A stretch of 64,000 bases of DNA. Source: Paramarasmius palmivorus (taxonomy: Eukaryota; Basidiomycota; Agaricomycetes; Agaricales; Marasmiaceae). How positions within the stretch are numbered: the first letter of the stretch is position 1; each line of letters opens with the position of its first letter. The position numbers were made by a program, and so were the translations under genes. The stretch lies in assembly GCA_037176845.1 (NCBI GenBank), contig JAYKXP010000002.1, positions 124,001 through 188,000 of the forward strand. Reading direction: 5' to 3'. This document shows, in pieces, positions 10,243 through 22,859 of this stretch. The notes beneath the pieces were generated by a model. That model had not been told where the DNA came from. It was given only the letters and a program-made list of their open reading frames with translations, and did not search any database.

Positions 10243-13014
10243 GGCGGTCCTAGTAAATATGAGTGAGATACCAAAAAGTGAGGGTTGGGGGCAAAGGGTA
10301 CGAAGTTGAACAGCAGGTGTGCAGCATGGTTTGCGTGCGCTGTTTTTTGACAGCCCACTTGTTCGCACAAATAGCATCCAACCATGTACACGAGGCCCCA
10401 ACGCCAACGACAAGATAAGTTCTCGGCGATACCCAGCCAGCTATTGAGATGGAGGAACACCTAACATAGGGCGAGCGGTTGTACACCGTTGTAGTGGTAT
10501 AGTCACTGGGCGTCAAAGTCCCTGTCTGTTCTCGACAAGGTCAGAGCGATGGGACTGAGAGAGGGAAAGAATCCGACAAGGTCACTGAACGCCGAATCGT
10601 GACACTGATAGCGCGATTTAGAAGACGGTGGATACCTGGGGCATAGCTTCAAGACTAGTCAAGGTTCCCACAAATCGAAGCTTGACACCATGAAGCATCC
10701 CATGTTATTCCTGACAACCAGAACGAGGGTAAATGAGAGAATATGTCGTTCTAAAAAGAGTCTGATCATGGATGGGAAAGAGAAAGCGCTCAGCGGCAGC
10801 GACTCTTCCTCAAGTACCGTCACCAATGCCACGGCCCCCTCCGAGCCTTCGACTGGAACTCAACTTCTCTTCGTTTTCATTTTTCGCTGCTTGACTCGTT
10901 CGTAGAGAGGTATACTGGGTACGGCTGCTGCTGTGGGATGTGTTTATATATTATAGGCTGTAAGTACTTTGCTCTTTCCAGTCCCTTCCTTGTTTCCGCC
11001 GTTAACGCTGACTTGGATCTCTTTTTCTTTCCTTTTCCCTTCGAATTGTTATAGATAGCGTGATCAAGCTGCACTCAACACACCTACCCCTGCCTGCGGT
11101 AGTCCAGAACGGCATGGTTGATTTTGGATTTTCCTCGGATTTTCCCCGATGCTCGGGTTCGCATAGATAGATAGATCTGCCTCTTTTCCCCACATATTTA
11201 CTGTCTTTTTAGAGAAAATCACGCTGGTTTTCAAGCTTTTAGCTGTAGGAATATCACCATACACCCTGCGTGGGCCCATAATCATTTTTTCTGGCAATTC
11301 CCTGGACGAATCACGCCTACAACCATTGATAACACATTGGATACCCCAAAGATAACTTAAAGGCAGCCGTTACCCACTTGAAACACCATAGGTTCAACTT
11401 CTAACGAGTACATAGATGGTATATACAGTCTTATCATGGACCTGAAGTGGATAAGTAGAGAGGAAATCTACATCTGGCTCCAGAGTTTAGTTCTTTGTGA
11501 GGGATTGCAATCTACATGCACTCATACTTTTTACCGGATAGTTACGCATACCAGTACCTCAGATACGGCTTTCGGTCTCCTCTAACGCGTCAAAATTCCC
11601 CTCTAGAGCGTGCAATCCCCCGAAGAAAAGCTAAAGTAGTAAAGATGCTGGACGCGCGTCGGGCGTCTATCTTGCACGTGACCGGACGACAAACCCTTTG
11701 CCCAGGCACCTCGTTTCTCGCTCGTTTCCCTAATTTACTGGCATATAAAGCTTTTAGAGAACAGCAAATGCCCATCTTGAACGACTCGAGTGCAGAGGGC
11801 CACTCAAAAATGCGGGTGGAAGGGAATTCCAGACCCGACTCGAGGTCCATCAACGGTGCGAAAATCAGAAATCATCCATGCCGCTCTGGATTACCGTACC
11901 CTGCCCAAACCAAGGCAACCCAACAATATACCAACAATGCGAAACACTACCATCACCATCCGCCTCCGCCTCCTCGTCCCAACACTCACTCACACTAACG
12001 ACAAACGAGCATTCACATATCCATATATCATGGGGACAGCATGAAGCTCTGAAACCCTAACGGAGACGCGTCCAGCTCCGAACATGGGCGTGCATTGGTG
12101 TTTCCTAATACACCTGCGTAGCCAGAGTTCTTTTTCAACACGCTGTTCCTACCTCGACGAGGGCACTTACGCACCACCAACTGTCTACCTCTCGACGAAA
12201 AATATACCCGATAGACCTGGAAATGATTCCGTGGAGACTGCCGCAGCTCACCAGCCCTGATCACGGAAGGCAAACGTGTACTGGGAAGAGAAGTGGTCGG
12301 GGTGAGCGAACGTGACGAGAAAGGCGGGGAAGTGGGAGTCGACGAGAAAGCATTCAAGCGACATTCCCAAACACGACGGGTATATGGTTTCCGCTTTTAC
12401 ATGGCCGTCGATGGTGAGATCAAGGAAGGTGTTGGAGGCTAGCGTGGCACGGAGAAGGGGGTTATGAAACGGGAATATATCAATGTGAGTTCTTTTAGGT
12501 ATATGTTAACCTTTAACTGACTAGTAAATGTAGATTATCATCTAGCAGAAAAGAGAAAAGCGTACGACATGATCATAGACCTGTCGAGAGGTCGGTCATC
12601 AGTACATTCGACGCGTCGAGGCCCGGGATTCTCTTGATCGTGAACCACCGCCTTTGTATTCGGCGTTATCCTCGAAACCCCATGGCATTGTTGGCGATCA
12701 TCGAGGCTAGGACAAACTAGACTGAAGCTCAAGCGAACAAGTCCTACGGTGATCAGATCGCTATCACTGTCAGTCCAATCCCAAAGCCCCGCGGTCGAAA
12801 CGTCAAGACGTGGGATAGTCTTCGCAAGTGTCGACCTGTTTCACGCCCATGTGGTTTCTGAAGGAACAATACATCTATTGTGTAGGCTCGCCAGATGCTA
12901 GCTTGGAACTATTCATAGATATTCAGCGGGTAGTCTTTGTACAGCTTTACTTTAATTCATCGCGTATTTGAATATTTGAAACTTGAAACGCCACATTGAA
13001 CATTCACTTCCTCT
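10243..13014. other. Gene-poor stretch without a recognised gene
   Basis: About 2.8 kb between the start of paralog B and the 3' end of the first secreted protein gene. The part next to B should hold its promoter. Around 10950-11070 a segment with gtaagtac donor-like and ttatag acceptor-like sequences resembles 3366-3510, so it is a dispersed duplicate. Short ORFs (for example 11516-11998 and 12028-12357) have low-complexity translations and no domain I can name. Bases about 12890-13010 match the 3' flank of the second secreted gene (28240-28350). Confidence 0.5.
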
Positions 13015-13702
13015 TTAGCAGAATGTGATGGTAATCTATAAGAGTCACAGGTCAGCGCTCAGCGGCAATGTCGCCAAAAATAACGGAGGAAAGACTCACT
13101 CCAGTGTTGTCAGCAACGCACTGGACGGGTTTTCCGCCCGTCGTGTTAGACCCAAGGTAAGCACCAGGGCAGGCGGAAGCACTGTTTCCAGTGCATTGAC
13201 CCGGAGCCTTCTTGGTGCAGGAACCAGTGAAAGCAAAGTTCATCTTGTATGTGCTATAAGGACAACCCTCTCAGTAACGAACACAGCTACATAGACAGCG
13301 AGTGTACTCACAACTGGTGGTTACCGAGTCCTGGGCCGTTCAAGAGAGAGTAATCGGCAGCGTTCTGGGTGTTCCCAGCGTTGCTCGGGTTGGTGAGACT
13401 GAACTCGACGATGCCGCAGTTGACACCTGAGCTCAGACAGTTGTGGCCAGAAAGCCCGTCAACCCAGGCTACACCTCCGAGGACCTGGCCTTGAATGGTA
13501 CCAGATCCTCGAGGTGTGGGGTGACCTTGGTAGAGGAAGACAGCCTTGCCGCTGCCGCACTTGTTGACCAGCTAGAAGAGAATGACGATCAGCGAATACG
13601 AATCGATCGACAGCGGTGAACAAGTCATACGTTGACATTGTGAGACTCGGCCCAAGCAGTAGCGGCGAGAGCAAGGGTAGAGACGATGACAGAGAACTTC
13701 AT
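13015..13702 (-). CDS. Small secreted thaumatin-like/glycopeptide-type protein, copy 1
   Basis: Four exons give about 169 aa. The signal peptide MKFSVIVSTLALAATAWA is followed by ESHNVN, then LVNKCGSGKAVFLYQG, GGVAWVDG, GVNCGIVEFSLTNPS and ACPGAYLGSN, and the protein ends ITITFC. Eight cysteines are present after the signal peptide, consistent with a disulfide-rich extracellular beta fold. The layout (signal peptide, Asn-x-Cys-Gly start, terminal ThrPheCys) resembles basidiomycete glycopeptide/thaumatin-like secreted proteins; the exact family is inferred. All three introns are GT-AG and the frame is intact. A near-identical copy lies at 28355-29037. Both are intact while their neighbours have decayed. 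Confidence 0.8.
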
Positions 13703-14399
13703 GATCGACTTGAGATGAGAGGGTAGAGCTTTGAGTAGCTGTGGATGCAAACGAATGCTGCTCCTCTGGGGTTTTTGGGCCTTGCTTTTATACCAATTTT
13801 CTGGGGTTAGAGATCTAGGGTGATGCGAAAGTTCCGGACTACTGGGTTATTTCGGCTTCGCCGATGTCACTGTGGCATTCGGGACACTTCCCGCCTCTCG
13901 GAGTTGAAGGATGCAGATGAGCACCACAGGTCATCCGCGCTCGATACAAGAGGGAGAAAGAAAACAGACAGAAGAGAGCAATGCGAGACAAAAAAGAGGC
14001 TGCAAACACCCCAGAATTCGAAAGGAAAAGAGACCGAACGGCGCCTCTGGGAGCGTGAACAGATTGCCGCATCAGGGATTTTGAATAAGCTGAGGCTGAA
14101 GCGAGCTCGGGTGCATAGCTCTGGAATGCAAAAAAAGATCGTTCAGCACATAAGAATAGAAATAAACCTGCGGTTGCGAATGCGCCCATCGACAGGATCA
14201 AATCATACACTCGTAGTTGATGTCTCCCCATGACTTTTCATGTATCAGCGAGGAACGGAAGACATGGTCCTCCCGCAGATCAAACAGATCTCGTATGGTG
14301 CCACCGAGGATTACTCCTGACTCCCGGGTATGGGTAAGGTGGTAGTGATCTACGACGGATAGAAATCAGATGGACAAAATGGAATAGCGAGCCTCGAGA

Positions 14400-16055
14400 T
14401 CACTCACTCGATGTGGCAATAGCCTTCAAGAGCCTGGAGCATTGAGGTGTCAAGGGCCAGAAACATTCCTCCATACAACGGGTGTAGTATCCGGAGGTAA
14501 TGAAATGGGGTACCGCACTGGTATCACTTGGAAATCCTTTACATGTAATTTGACCTGGTTTGTACACGTCGGAAAATATGTAGATGCCGATCATCAGCGT
14601 CAAGAACTTGAAGAAGGGAGCGCACGGTAGACTGAATGGTGAGCGCTTGAGCCCTGAAGGCCTGACACTGGATGAGATGTCATCGGAAGATGGCCATGGA
14701 GATGAGGTTGATGAGAGGCACCTTGACGAGTCACTGACGTCCGCGGGGAGGCCTGCATGGCGAGGCATAGTATGAACAACTTTGTACATATATTTTGGTC
14801 GTGAATAAACACCCGTAGCCTTCACAGGCTTACGCATATGCTCCGGGATCTGGATTGCACCGTTTTCGTCGGATGAACAGAACGACACCTCGTTGTTCAG
14901 TTAGTCCCGGACCTGAGCCATGTGTGTTAGTGAACGATGAAGTAGACCATAAGCTTAGTTGTTGTAGCATCCGAATCACCCCGGCTGATCAACGAGGATT
15001 GGATCAGTAACTCAAAATGACTTGGCAAAGATGGCACACATACATACAGCATTGATCGATATCACCAACAACTATGGGGTGGCGAGCCTGAGAAAGCCAT
15101 GCCTCACAAGCGTCGGTACAAAGGTCTGATGGTCTTTGGCACTTCAGTCGAATAGGAACCTGGAAAGTAATCAGGCTAACCGACGTTTCACAAAAGCAAG
15201 CTACTGACCGTGCCACGTCACCTACAACACCCTCTGTTTTCAGCGCAGAGGGCATCGAGACTGAACTGCCCTTTGACGCTGATATTTGGCGCGTAACGAA
15301 AGCTTTGAGCCATATTTGTGTTCCTGAGGTATGTACATGAGCAGTCTGTTATTAATAATGTGAGTTACGTACCGATAGAATTCTCATCCAAAAGTTACCC
15401 TTGGCGCAGAAAAACGTACCCAGTCTGAGCTGGGGGTCAACAATTGGGGTACGACTTGAATGAAATTCCAACGCACCACAGGGAGCTTTGAGAAATCTAT
15501 GCCAAATAATTGCAAGACGATGTTGAAATCTCTGACAAGGCTGTTAGCGCCCGGAAGGCAATGGTAAAAAGCCACGTACTGAGGGTGAAGAATACATGCT
15601 ACAAAATCCGTCCTCCAATAGCTCCCAAAGCCTGTCGTAGTATGAGATGCTACAATCAACACACAAGACCGCCACGAAAATACCTTTGATGTATCTTTCC
15701 CACTGTATGTCGTCTCCATATAGCCCAATACTTGTTCAAGTGCGTCTATCTCTATCCATTTCTCATTCCCCAACATCCCCATATCCAGTATTCTCAACTT
15801 TTTTAGACATCTCCAAGGCGAATTTGACGATACTGAGTTCCCTTGAGTTCCGTTTGTCTGGGCAAATTTGGAAGTTGACCATCTCATTCTCATTGATCTT
15901 CAAGCCCATCCCATTCTTCTTCCGAGTCCGCCATTGTTTGAACGTTCCTGTTCCTTATCAATTCCTTATTGTATCCGGATGATGTTGTGTTGATCACCAT
16001 AAGCGATGTTGGTTGCGGCGTTGATTGTAAAATCATGACTTTCAGTCAAGGCCAT
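14400..16055 (-). pseudogene. GDQN/WLSQAH family paralog C, decayed
   Basis: The start at 16055 gives MALTESHDFTINAATN and then GDQHN, but a TAA follows eight codons after the Gly. Exon 2 begins YRQIRLGDV and hits a stop where the family has IYK. DFNIVLQLFGIDFSKLP is kept, yet most of the middle block (the region around STADML) is missing. EAWLSQARHPIVVGDIDQ is present near 15100. The C-terminal part starts SFCSSDENGAIQIPEHMRK, lacks the usual RGFDPTT block, and ends with a membrane segment (FFKFLTLMIGIYIF). Multiple lesions make this a pseudogene. Its 3' part is duplicated at 29585-29962, next to the second secreted gene. Confidence 0.65.
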
Positions 16056-16314
16056 GGTGGTCCTGATGGTAATCAGAGCATCAACAGGATGAACAGGGTA
16101 AGTAGCATCTAAATAACGAACATACTAGTAGATTTGCAACACCCCATATCGTTCCTGACCACCAGTATCAATCCAAACAGAGCGTCAACGCGATGACAAG
16201 TTCACTACAAAACTCCTGGAGATGACGAGGTAGAGAAGAAGATGAGCGAATAGAGTAATACAGAGGAGAGACAGAGCTAAATCGATCAGTGTCCTGGAGC
16301 TCACGGATCGAGAG

Positions 16315-16344
16315 GTGCTGTGGGTAAGACCTTACCCACAGCAC
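16315..16344. repeat. Perfect 14-bp inverted repeat with 2-nt spacer
   Basis: gtgctgtgggtaag (16315-16328) is followed by ac and then its exact reverse complement (16331-16344). It lies about 260 bp upstream of the start of paralog C, in its likely promoter region, and about 740 bp upstream of the first ICMT gene. It could be a cruciform-forming site, an operator-like site or a fold-back remnant. Confidence 0.8.
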
Positions 16345-17086
16345 AGAGAGTCGAGACGTTCATGGCCGTGTCCGGCTAAGTGTCCACGTCACGTGGTACA
16401 GGACGGTAACTCGCGCTTCCGAGTCCCCGACCAAAACAGGTACCGTCTTTTCCAATGCTCTGAGTCTCAAGGATTTTCGACCTTCAGTGCCCGTCACCAA
16501 TGAAAAACTTCTCCAGACTTGGGCACGGGATCGAATGTACTTGTCCCGACCCAGCCGCTTGGTGGGGCGAGAGCCTGGAGATTCGAGAACAAACCACCTC
16601 ACCAACGTTGTTCTTAGGCGTCATTGATCACCCACCGCTTCACTCGCGCGTAACATGAAGATTTATACTGGGCGACTTTATCCTAGAACCAGGGGGATCG
16701 GTGCAGGCAACTTGGTTACTAAAGCGTTGGCTGTTCGTGGGCCGAGAGCTAAGAATTTTGTTGTTTTCAGCTTCCGGACGTTCCGATACCTCTCAATTTA
16801 AGCAGGAAAAGGTCACGAAACTGATGTATACTAGGTCGCAGCTCTCGGTGAGTCGTTTTCAGATATTCGACTAGCTTCATCTGTTCAGCAAGGACGTGCA
16901 TCCAGGATATCCACCAACGATACCAAGGCATCACAAGTATTGGGCTCAGGGTCCTGTTTGCTAGCTTCCGCTCCCGACTATATATCGACTTACCCTCATG
17001 TGGATATTGTGCTTCCCAGACTGAGCTCCGTCCGACATACTATAAGAACGTCCATGTCCAAGCTTTTCAATGACATGACATGCGAA

Positions 17087-17847
17087 ATGCCATACCAATC
17101 ATTAGTAAAAGCGCTGCTCATCCTTCTCTCAGCCGTCTCATTCACAGTGACTTGTACACCACCGAATGGATTTCCTAGCTCTGGTAGTCCTATGCCATCT
17201 TTCAAAAGAATCTTTAGCTCGGAAATGCGAGAATGGTTCCTTACGTCCGGTCCGCGATATGTGTTCCCCCTGCTGGCGGTACATCAAGTCTTTTTTTGCG
17301 AAAGCCTAGAATACTGACTATTACTCTGCAGAAAGTTTACTGGCTAACCTCTTTTAACGAGGTCATCTACATCCTACGCACAGAGTATGGGAATTCATCA
17401 CCCCTTTTCCTCGCAGCGGTCGCCTGTTCGGTTGCCGGAGGCATTATTCGCTACTTGTGTTATCGAGCACTCGCCGGTGCATTCACGTTGGAGCTCGTTC
17501 CTGCAGGGTGGCGCTCCCATAACCCTGACAAATCAGCGAAACTTGTAACCCACGGGCCGTACTCCCTTGTTCGACATCCGTCGTACACTGGTGTTTTCCT
17601 GACTTTTGCAGGGAGTGTTATGATACACATTATCGAGGGATCGTGGATTCACTCAGCACCGCCCGTAATATGCATGTGGGTGTTCTGGATTTTGGGTATC
17701 CCGTGCACGCTTGTTATGGTCGTCATTTGCATCTCGTTGGTGGCTAGAACACATGATGAAGACGAAACGATGCACAGACAGTTTGGTGGAGAGTGGGAAC
17801 GTTGGAAGAGACTCGTAAAGTATAAGCTGGTTCCGGGTGTCTATTGA
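17087..17847 (+). CDS. Isoprenylcysteine carboxyl methyltransferase (ICMT), copy 1
   Basis: Two exons (17087-17278 and 17332-17847) give 235 aa, the usual length of Ste14/ICMT proteins. These ER-membrane enzymes methylate the prenylated C-terminal cysteine of CaaX proteins (Ras/Rho-type GTPases, fungal lipopeptide pheromones) using S-adenosylmethionine. The start MPYQSLVKALLILLSAVSF forms the first membrane segment, followed by the family-local motif CTPPNGFP and SEMREWFL. After the intron comes KVYWLTSFNEVIYILRTE, then the signature GPYSLVRHPSYTG, and near the end EDETMHRQFGGEWERWKRLV and LVPGVY. The start is chosen because copy 2 begins in the same way (MPTQ). The 3' end faces paralog D 90 bp away, the same arrangement as copy 2 with paralog E. 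Confidence 0.92.
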
Positions 17848-17936
17848 ATACTATAGTTCTGCGAATATTGTGCTTTTGGTATAGTTTGTAGTCGATGACG
17901 TACATAAAATACAGAGACATTGCAGCCAATGATACT

Positions 17937-20292
17937 TCAACTTGCTCGGCTGAGAGGTAGAGAGGGAGTGGACAAGCCGATAATCAGTATGAATATAAGC
18001 AAGAAGCACAAGGTCAATGAAACCCCGACGTATCGTTCATGGTAAGCAGGTGAGGCTGCAAAGTTTGACGAAGTGAGACCTGCTTGCTCTGTATCTGCGA
18101 ACGTGCTAAGGACAACGTTGCTTTGGTAGAGGAACAACATACCTTTAATAGTCGTCTCTGATTGGCTGCCTACCGATTCCACAGGTTCCTCCACTTCTAC
18201 GTAACCATTTGAGAACGGCTTTTTGTTGGTGAAATTGGAAAGTAACGTACCTTCGATGATCTCCTGTATCCGACTCTCTCTCGGGGTGACGGGCTCGAAG
18301 ATTGGTAATCCAAGCGAACGAGCGAAATCAGTAGTGGTCGGGTCAAAGCCTCTGGCCACTTGCCATGTATACATTGCATCGTAAACACACTGGTCCCATG
18401 TCATGACTTTCACATTCATCCGCCGAAGGACTAAACGTGGCAAGCCCAGGCATTGACGCATGTCCTCGGGGATCTGTGTTATACCGTTTTCCTCGAATGA
18501 CCAGAAGGCTATCCGGCTATTCACCCAGTCTTCTACCTCCGAGATACGTGTTGGTGGTGGGCTAACGAAGAGATAGACTACGGAATCATCCAGAGCAGTG
18601 CCTGAGCAGCTAAGCTGGCTGGAAGAGTCACGCTGGGTTATCGAGGAACTCCCATTCGTTTCAAGGTGAATTTGTCCAATGAACGAAGCTGTGACTGACT
18701 CGACAGTTAGCCAATTCCAAAGCAGCAAGCTGATGAAATTGATACGTACAGCATTTTCCCAAGTCTTCAATGTCTTCTCCGGAATTGATAACGTAGTGAG
18801 CCTGGGTCAACCAAGCTCTCCTAACATCTTCTCCGGAATAATGAGTAGGTACGAGGCGGCCAGTTATTGGCTTCTTGAGGTCAAATGCAAACCTAGAGCG
18901 CAGAGTTTGGATATGTACTGCCAATATATCCAAGATGACAACTTACCGCGTCAACCCATCTTCAGTGATCTTTCGTCCAAAGAGCTCGTCGGAATTCTGG
19001 ACTGTCCAGGAATTAAAGATACCGTCTATTATCCGGGCGACTTCGCGTGCTTGCAGCCCCCAGTAAACGGAATCGAATCGCAGATCATCCGGAACTGGAA
19101 CAGAAACGGAATTTTGAAGATGGCGACCGTAGCATTGGCGATCTTCTTTGCGCAAAAGACCTTTATCATCCTTATCCAGCTTTACGTCCGCCAATCTTTC
19201 CAGCGTGTAATCGTCGGATGAATACACAATACAAGTTGTGTGATCGGAGTTTTGTTCAGCATAAATTGAAACCTCGTTGTCAAGACTCCTTTGGGATTCT
19301 GTTTCACTCAGGTACCGAACCCAAGTGTCCGCCTTGAGCATTTCTGCTGTGGAATGCAGACCCTCAACAGTGAATGTTGGTGTTACTGACCACCAGTGGC
19401 ACGGCCCTCCGGGTCCACGGAAGAAACTTCCATTCTGCGAATTTAACCAGATATTCCAGTGGGGGCATCCTAGATGTCCCTGAAGCATGTAAGCTTTAGT
19501 CTTCCCACCGTGAACATCAGAATACTTACACCTAATTGATGAGCCAAGAACCTCGCCCAAAAATTCTCTCTACTATAGAAATGAGCCATAGGCATCAAAT
19601 CTACACAATAATTCAATATCTCGGGTACAAACTGATAATAAAACTAAAACGCACCATCATAGAATATGAGCGCAGGAATATTTGAGCGATTCAGTCCGAA
19701 AAGCTGAAAATTCATAGAAGAACTGCTACAACAGATTTAGCACAAGCAAGCGATGGCTATGGAAATAACGACGTACTCGGACTGAGTGTATTTCTTGAAA
19801 TCCGCTTTCCAGAACTTTCAGTAATGTGAGATCCTCTGTTCAACCTCACGAAGATCATAATGAATAACCTTTGAAATATCTTCCCCAGTGTATGTCAGAC
19901 GTGAATGTCTTGTCGCCTCCAGGAAGCTTGATACGGTGGAATATTCTGCTCCCCTCATACTCCCGAAGCCGTCCGTCCTCATCTTCTTCCGTAACGCAGA
20001 TATGTCCTGAACAAATCTCATTGACCTTGTAGATATCCCCACGACGAAATTGACGATACTGCTCCCAAAATCTCGATTCAGCATCTTGTCGCAGTCAGAG
20101 TTCAGAGGCTTGCTCACCTCGTCAATCATGTCAAGCTCAGTGTCCCTCTTAGGCTGGACCCTTGGCTGCCTTCCTACCCGTCGTACTCCTCTTTGAATCA
20201 TGAAAAACCTTGCTTGAGTTGTGTTGATCGCCATGTACGACGTTTGTCGCACTGCCAGCGATCGTCAACTCTCGAGTTCCGTTGAAGGACAT
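17937..20292 (-). pseudogene. GDQN/WLSQAH family paralog D (membrane tail, frameshifted)
   Basis: The start at 20292 gives MSFNGTRELTIAGSATNVVH, then GDQHN. The frame must shift near 20200-20222 to reach DTELDMIDE before the first intron, and again near 19900 between the GGDKTFT part and TYTGEDISK. Downstream exons look sound: QLFGLNRSNIPALIFYDG, IWLNSQNGSFFRGPGGP, HSTAEMLKADTWVRYLSE, YWGLQAREVARIIDG, AWLTQAHYVI, VYLFVSPPPTRISEVEDWV, YDAMYTWQVARGFDPTT and FARSLGLPIFEPVT. The C-terminus is an exposed segment followed by a membrane helix (YVGVSLTLCFLLIFILIIGL) and ends LSRAS at 17937. With two 5' frameshifts it is probably inactive, although the 3' three-quarters could be a recent loss. It is convergent with ICMT copy 1. 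Confidence 0.65.
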
Positions 20293-21883
20293 GGTGTTTC
20301 TGGTGAGCTTTCCGCAAGCCTTTCGACGTTATAAGTAGAAGATGGGTGAAGGGTTTAGAAGGCAGCAGATGAGCAGCATGCCCCACTTTTTGACAGCCAA
20401 CACGACACGCGGATGACACTTGGCCAAAGGCAGACACAAGGCAGACATGCATCGCTTTATCATACGATTTTGCGAGTGATCGAGCAGGGTCACAGTTGAG
20501 TAGCCATTATGAACGAGGAGACTGGTATCGTCCTTCACAGCATGAGAATACATCTGTCCTGATCAACATCCGTTGGCATACAGCTCTCGAAGCGTCAAAC
20601 TTTCACTTTGCATGTTCGGTTCTTGTACATTGGGGAGAGGCAGTGTTAGAGAAGGACGTGATTCAGATGTGAAGGGTGTAATATCGAGCCCGCCTAGATT
20701 CGTCTTCGTTGACCCAGCCCACATCAACCACACACATGCGAATACATGCATCTCGACTGTGACCCGCAATACTTCATGAAATTTCTGCCTAAAGATCTCG
20801 AATACCGGGTTCCTCTGGGCGCGATGCGTATATGTGTCGCTGAGGTTATCTTGATATCGAAAGGTAGTGGCAGCGGGATTCACGGTACACCTTGGTCTGC
20901 TTCACCTTTGTCATAGGTGCAATGGAACATAGTGAATTGAGATAGGCATACCTAGATAACTCTGGGCGGTGTTTTCCTGGACTTTAGGAACCTCTTCAGT
21001 GTTTCGACGGCGCCCCACCGGAGTTGATCCATCTCAACGTCCCCATTTAAAAATGTTCAGAGCTCCTTCGTTCGCGTTTCACGGTCTTGATAGTCTGTTG
21101 ATGTACGAGGCGGACTCCAGGAAAACAGGTAAGGGGAGGATACTGGGGGTACAGACGTGGTCTTCTTTCCGGCTTTGTATTGTCAATCATGTTGACGAGT
21201 GCCCTTTATGTAGGTGGAATGCTGTTGAGAATTTGAGGCGAGAGAAGTGGGTTGAGATGTGTTCCAGCAGGACATGAATGTGATGGAGGAGGCGAGCAAG
21301 CGGCAAATGCTCTTTCCAAAGAGCTACCGCAATGCGATGCCACGATTTCTCCTACTTAGCACCCAATTCGTCTCGCCCGAACCAAACACGAGTATCTTGG
21401 AGCTCAAATATCCCCGTCTCTATTTCTCCGAGCCAAACTTCCAGCTGGAAAAGCCGAACGAACGAACGTCTTCCCACCGCGGATAGTAGGCAACCCCCAC
21501 TGAGACCATAGAAGCCGTGAAAAGCCTTGCTTCTAGTCTCCCCTAGGCAGACTCGATATCGCTCGACAGCTCGCTTGATACCTTGCTTCTATGTAATACA
21601 GGAAACATTCCCTGGGCCCCAAGCCCCTTGTAAACATTTTAAACGTGTCTTATGGGCTACAACTCGAGGTACACAGTCCTCCAGTTTTACCGCTAATCAC
21701 CATGTGCATCTACTGGTGTCTGTCAATCAGTACCAAGGAATATCGATCCCGTCCTGTTCGCTACCTTAGTTCGCATGAACACGCCACTTCCTGTCGACCG
21801 AATGTATTGGCTTATCCTGACATGGGTACTGGATTTCGACCATATATTATAACGACCTCATGGACTCATCACCATAATACGAA
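20293..21883. other. Intergenic region between paralog D and ICMT copy 2
   Basis: Should contain the promoter of D (left part) and of ICMT copy 2 (right part). The sequence just before the ICMT start (about 21840-21883) resembles the one before ICMT copy 1 (about 17030-17086), so the promoter was duplicated with the gene. A minus-strand ORF at 20563-20883 has one hydrophobic stretch (VFACVWLMWAGS) but no recognisable family. Nothing else is supported. Confidence 0.5.
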
Positions 21884-22631
21884 ATGCCAACCCAAATCCT
21901 GGCGAAAGCGCTTCTCGTTCTTCTCTCAGCCGCCTCATTCACAGTGATTTGCACCCCGCCGAACGGATTCCCTGGCTCTAGTGGCCCCAGGCCATCTTTC
22001 AAAAAGGGTTTCAGTTCGGAGGTTCGAGAGTGGATTCTCACATTTGTCCCACCTCACCTATTTCCTCTACAAAAGGTAAATCAAGTGCTCTACACAAAAG
22101 ATCCAGAATGCTGATATATTACAGAAACTTTACTGGCTAGCTTCTCTCAATGAAGTCGTCCACATCTTCCGCTCGGATTCCGAACATCTATCTCCCCTCT
22201 TCATTGCAGCAGCCGCCTCCTCGATCTCTGGAGGCCTCATTCGTTACCTGTGCTATCGAGCCCTCACCGAAGCATTCACGTTGGATCTCGTCCCCGTAGG
22301 GACGCGCTCTGACAAGGCAGCCAAACTCATAACCAACGGGCCGTACTCTATCGTTCGACATCCGTCATACACCGGTGTTATCCTGAATTTCGTCGGAAGT
22401 GTCGCGGTGCACGTCGTTGAAGGATCGTGGGTTCGTTCAACACCATCCATGCTTTCGATATTGGTGTTCTGGGTGCTGGGAGTCCCATGCGTGGTCATTA
22501 TGCTCGTTTGTTGCATTTCGTTGGTGGCCAGAACGAATGAAGAAGATGAGATGGTGCATAAACAGTTTGGTGAAGAGTGGGAGAATTGGAAGACACGTGT
22601 AAGGTATAAGCTGGTTCCGGGTGTTTACTGA
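21884..22631 (+). CDS. Isoprenylcysteine carboxyl methyltransferase (ICMT), copy 2
   Basis: Exons 21884-22075 and 22125-22631 give 232 aa. Exon 1 (MPTQILAKALLVLLSAASF, CTPPNGFPG, SSEVREWIL) has exactly the same length as in copy 1. Exon 2 starts KLYWLASLNEVVHIF and carries GPYSIVRHPSYTGV, EEDEMVHKQFGEEWENWK and the terminal LVPGVY. These are the S-adenosylmethionine and C-terminal motifs of the PEMT/ICMT superfamily, and an intact ER membrane enzyme is expected. The gene converges on paralog E (ending 22860), repeating the ICMT1/D layout. Confidence 0.92.
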
Positions 22632-22859
22632 GTAAGTTACCATTTTACCGTGAATCTGCATGACTTTGGTAGGATTGCTGTCAGCGACGTACATAGAATA
22701 TGGAAGCATTGCTGAAACAATATGCATATTCCGGAATGGGACCTCGGCAGTACCTCTCAAGTTTCAAGTTTCCTCGAGAATTACGACTGCAGCTTTTGGT
22801 AACGGTCTGAGCGACCGGCAATTGCATCAACACTCCTCCATCGAAGAGCGAAGAGGTGA

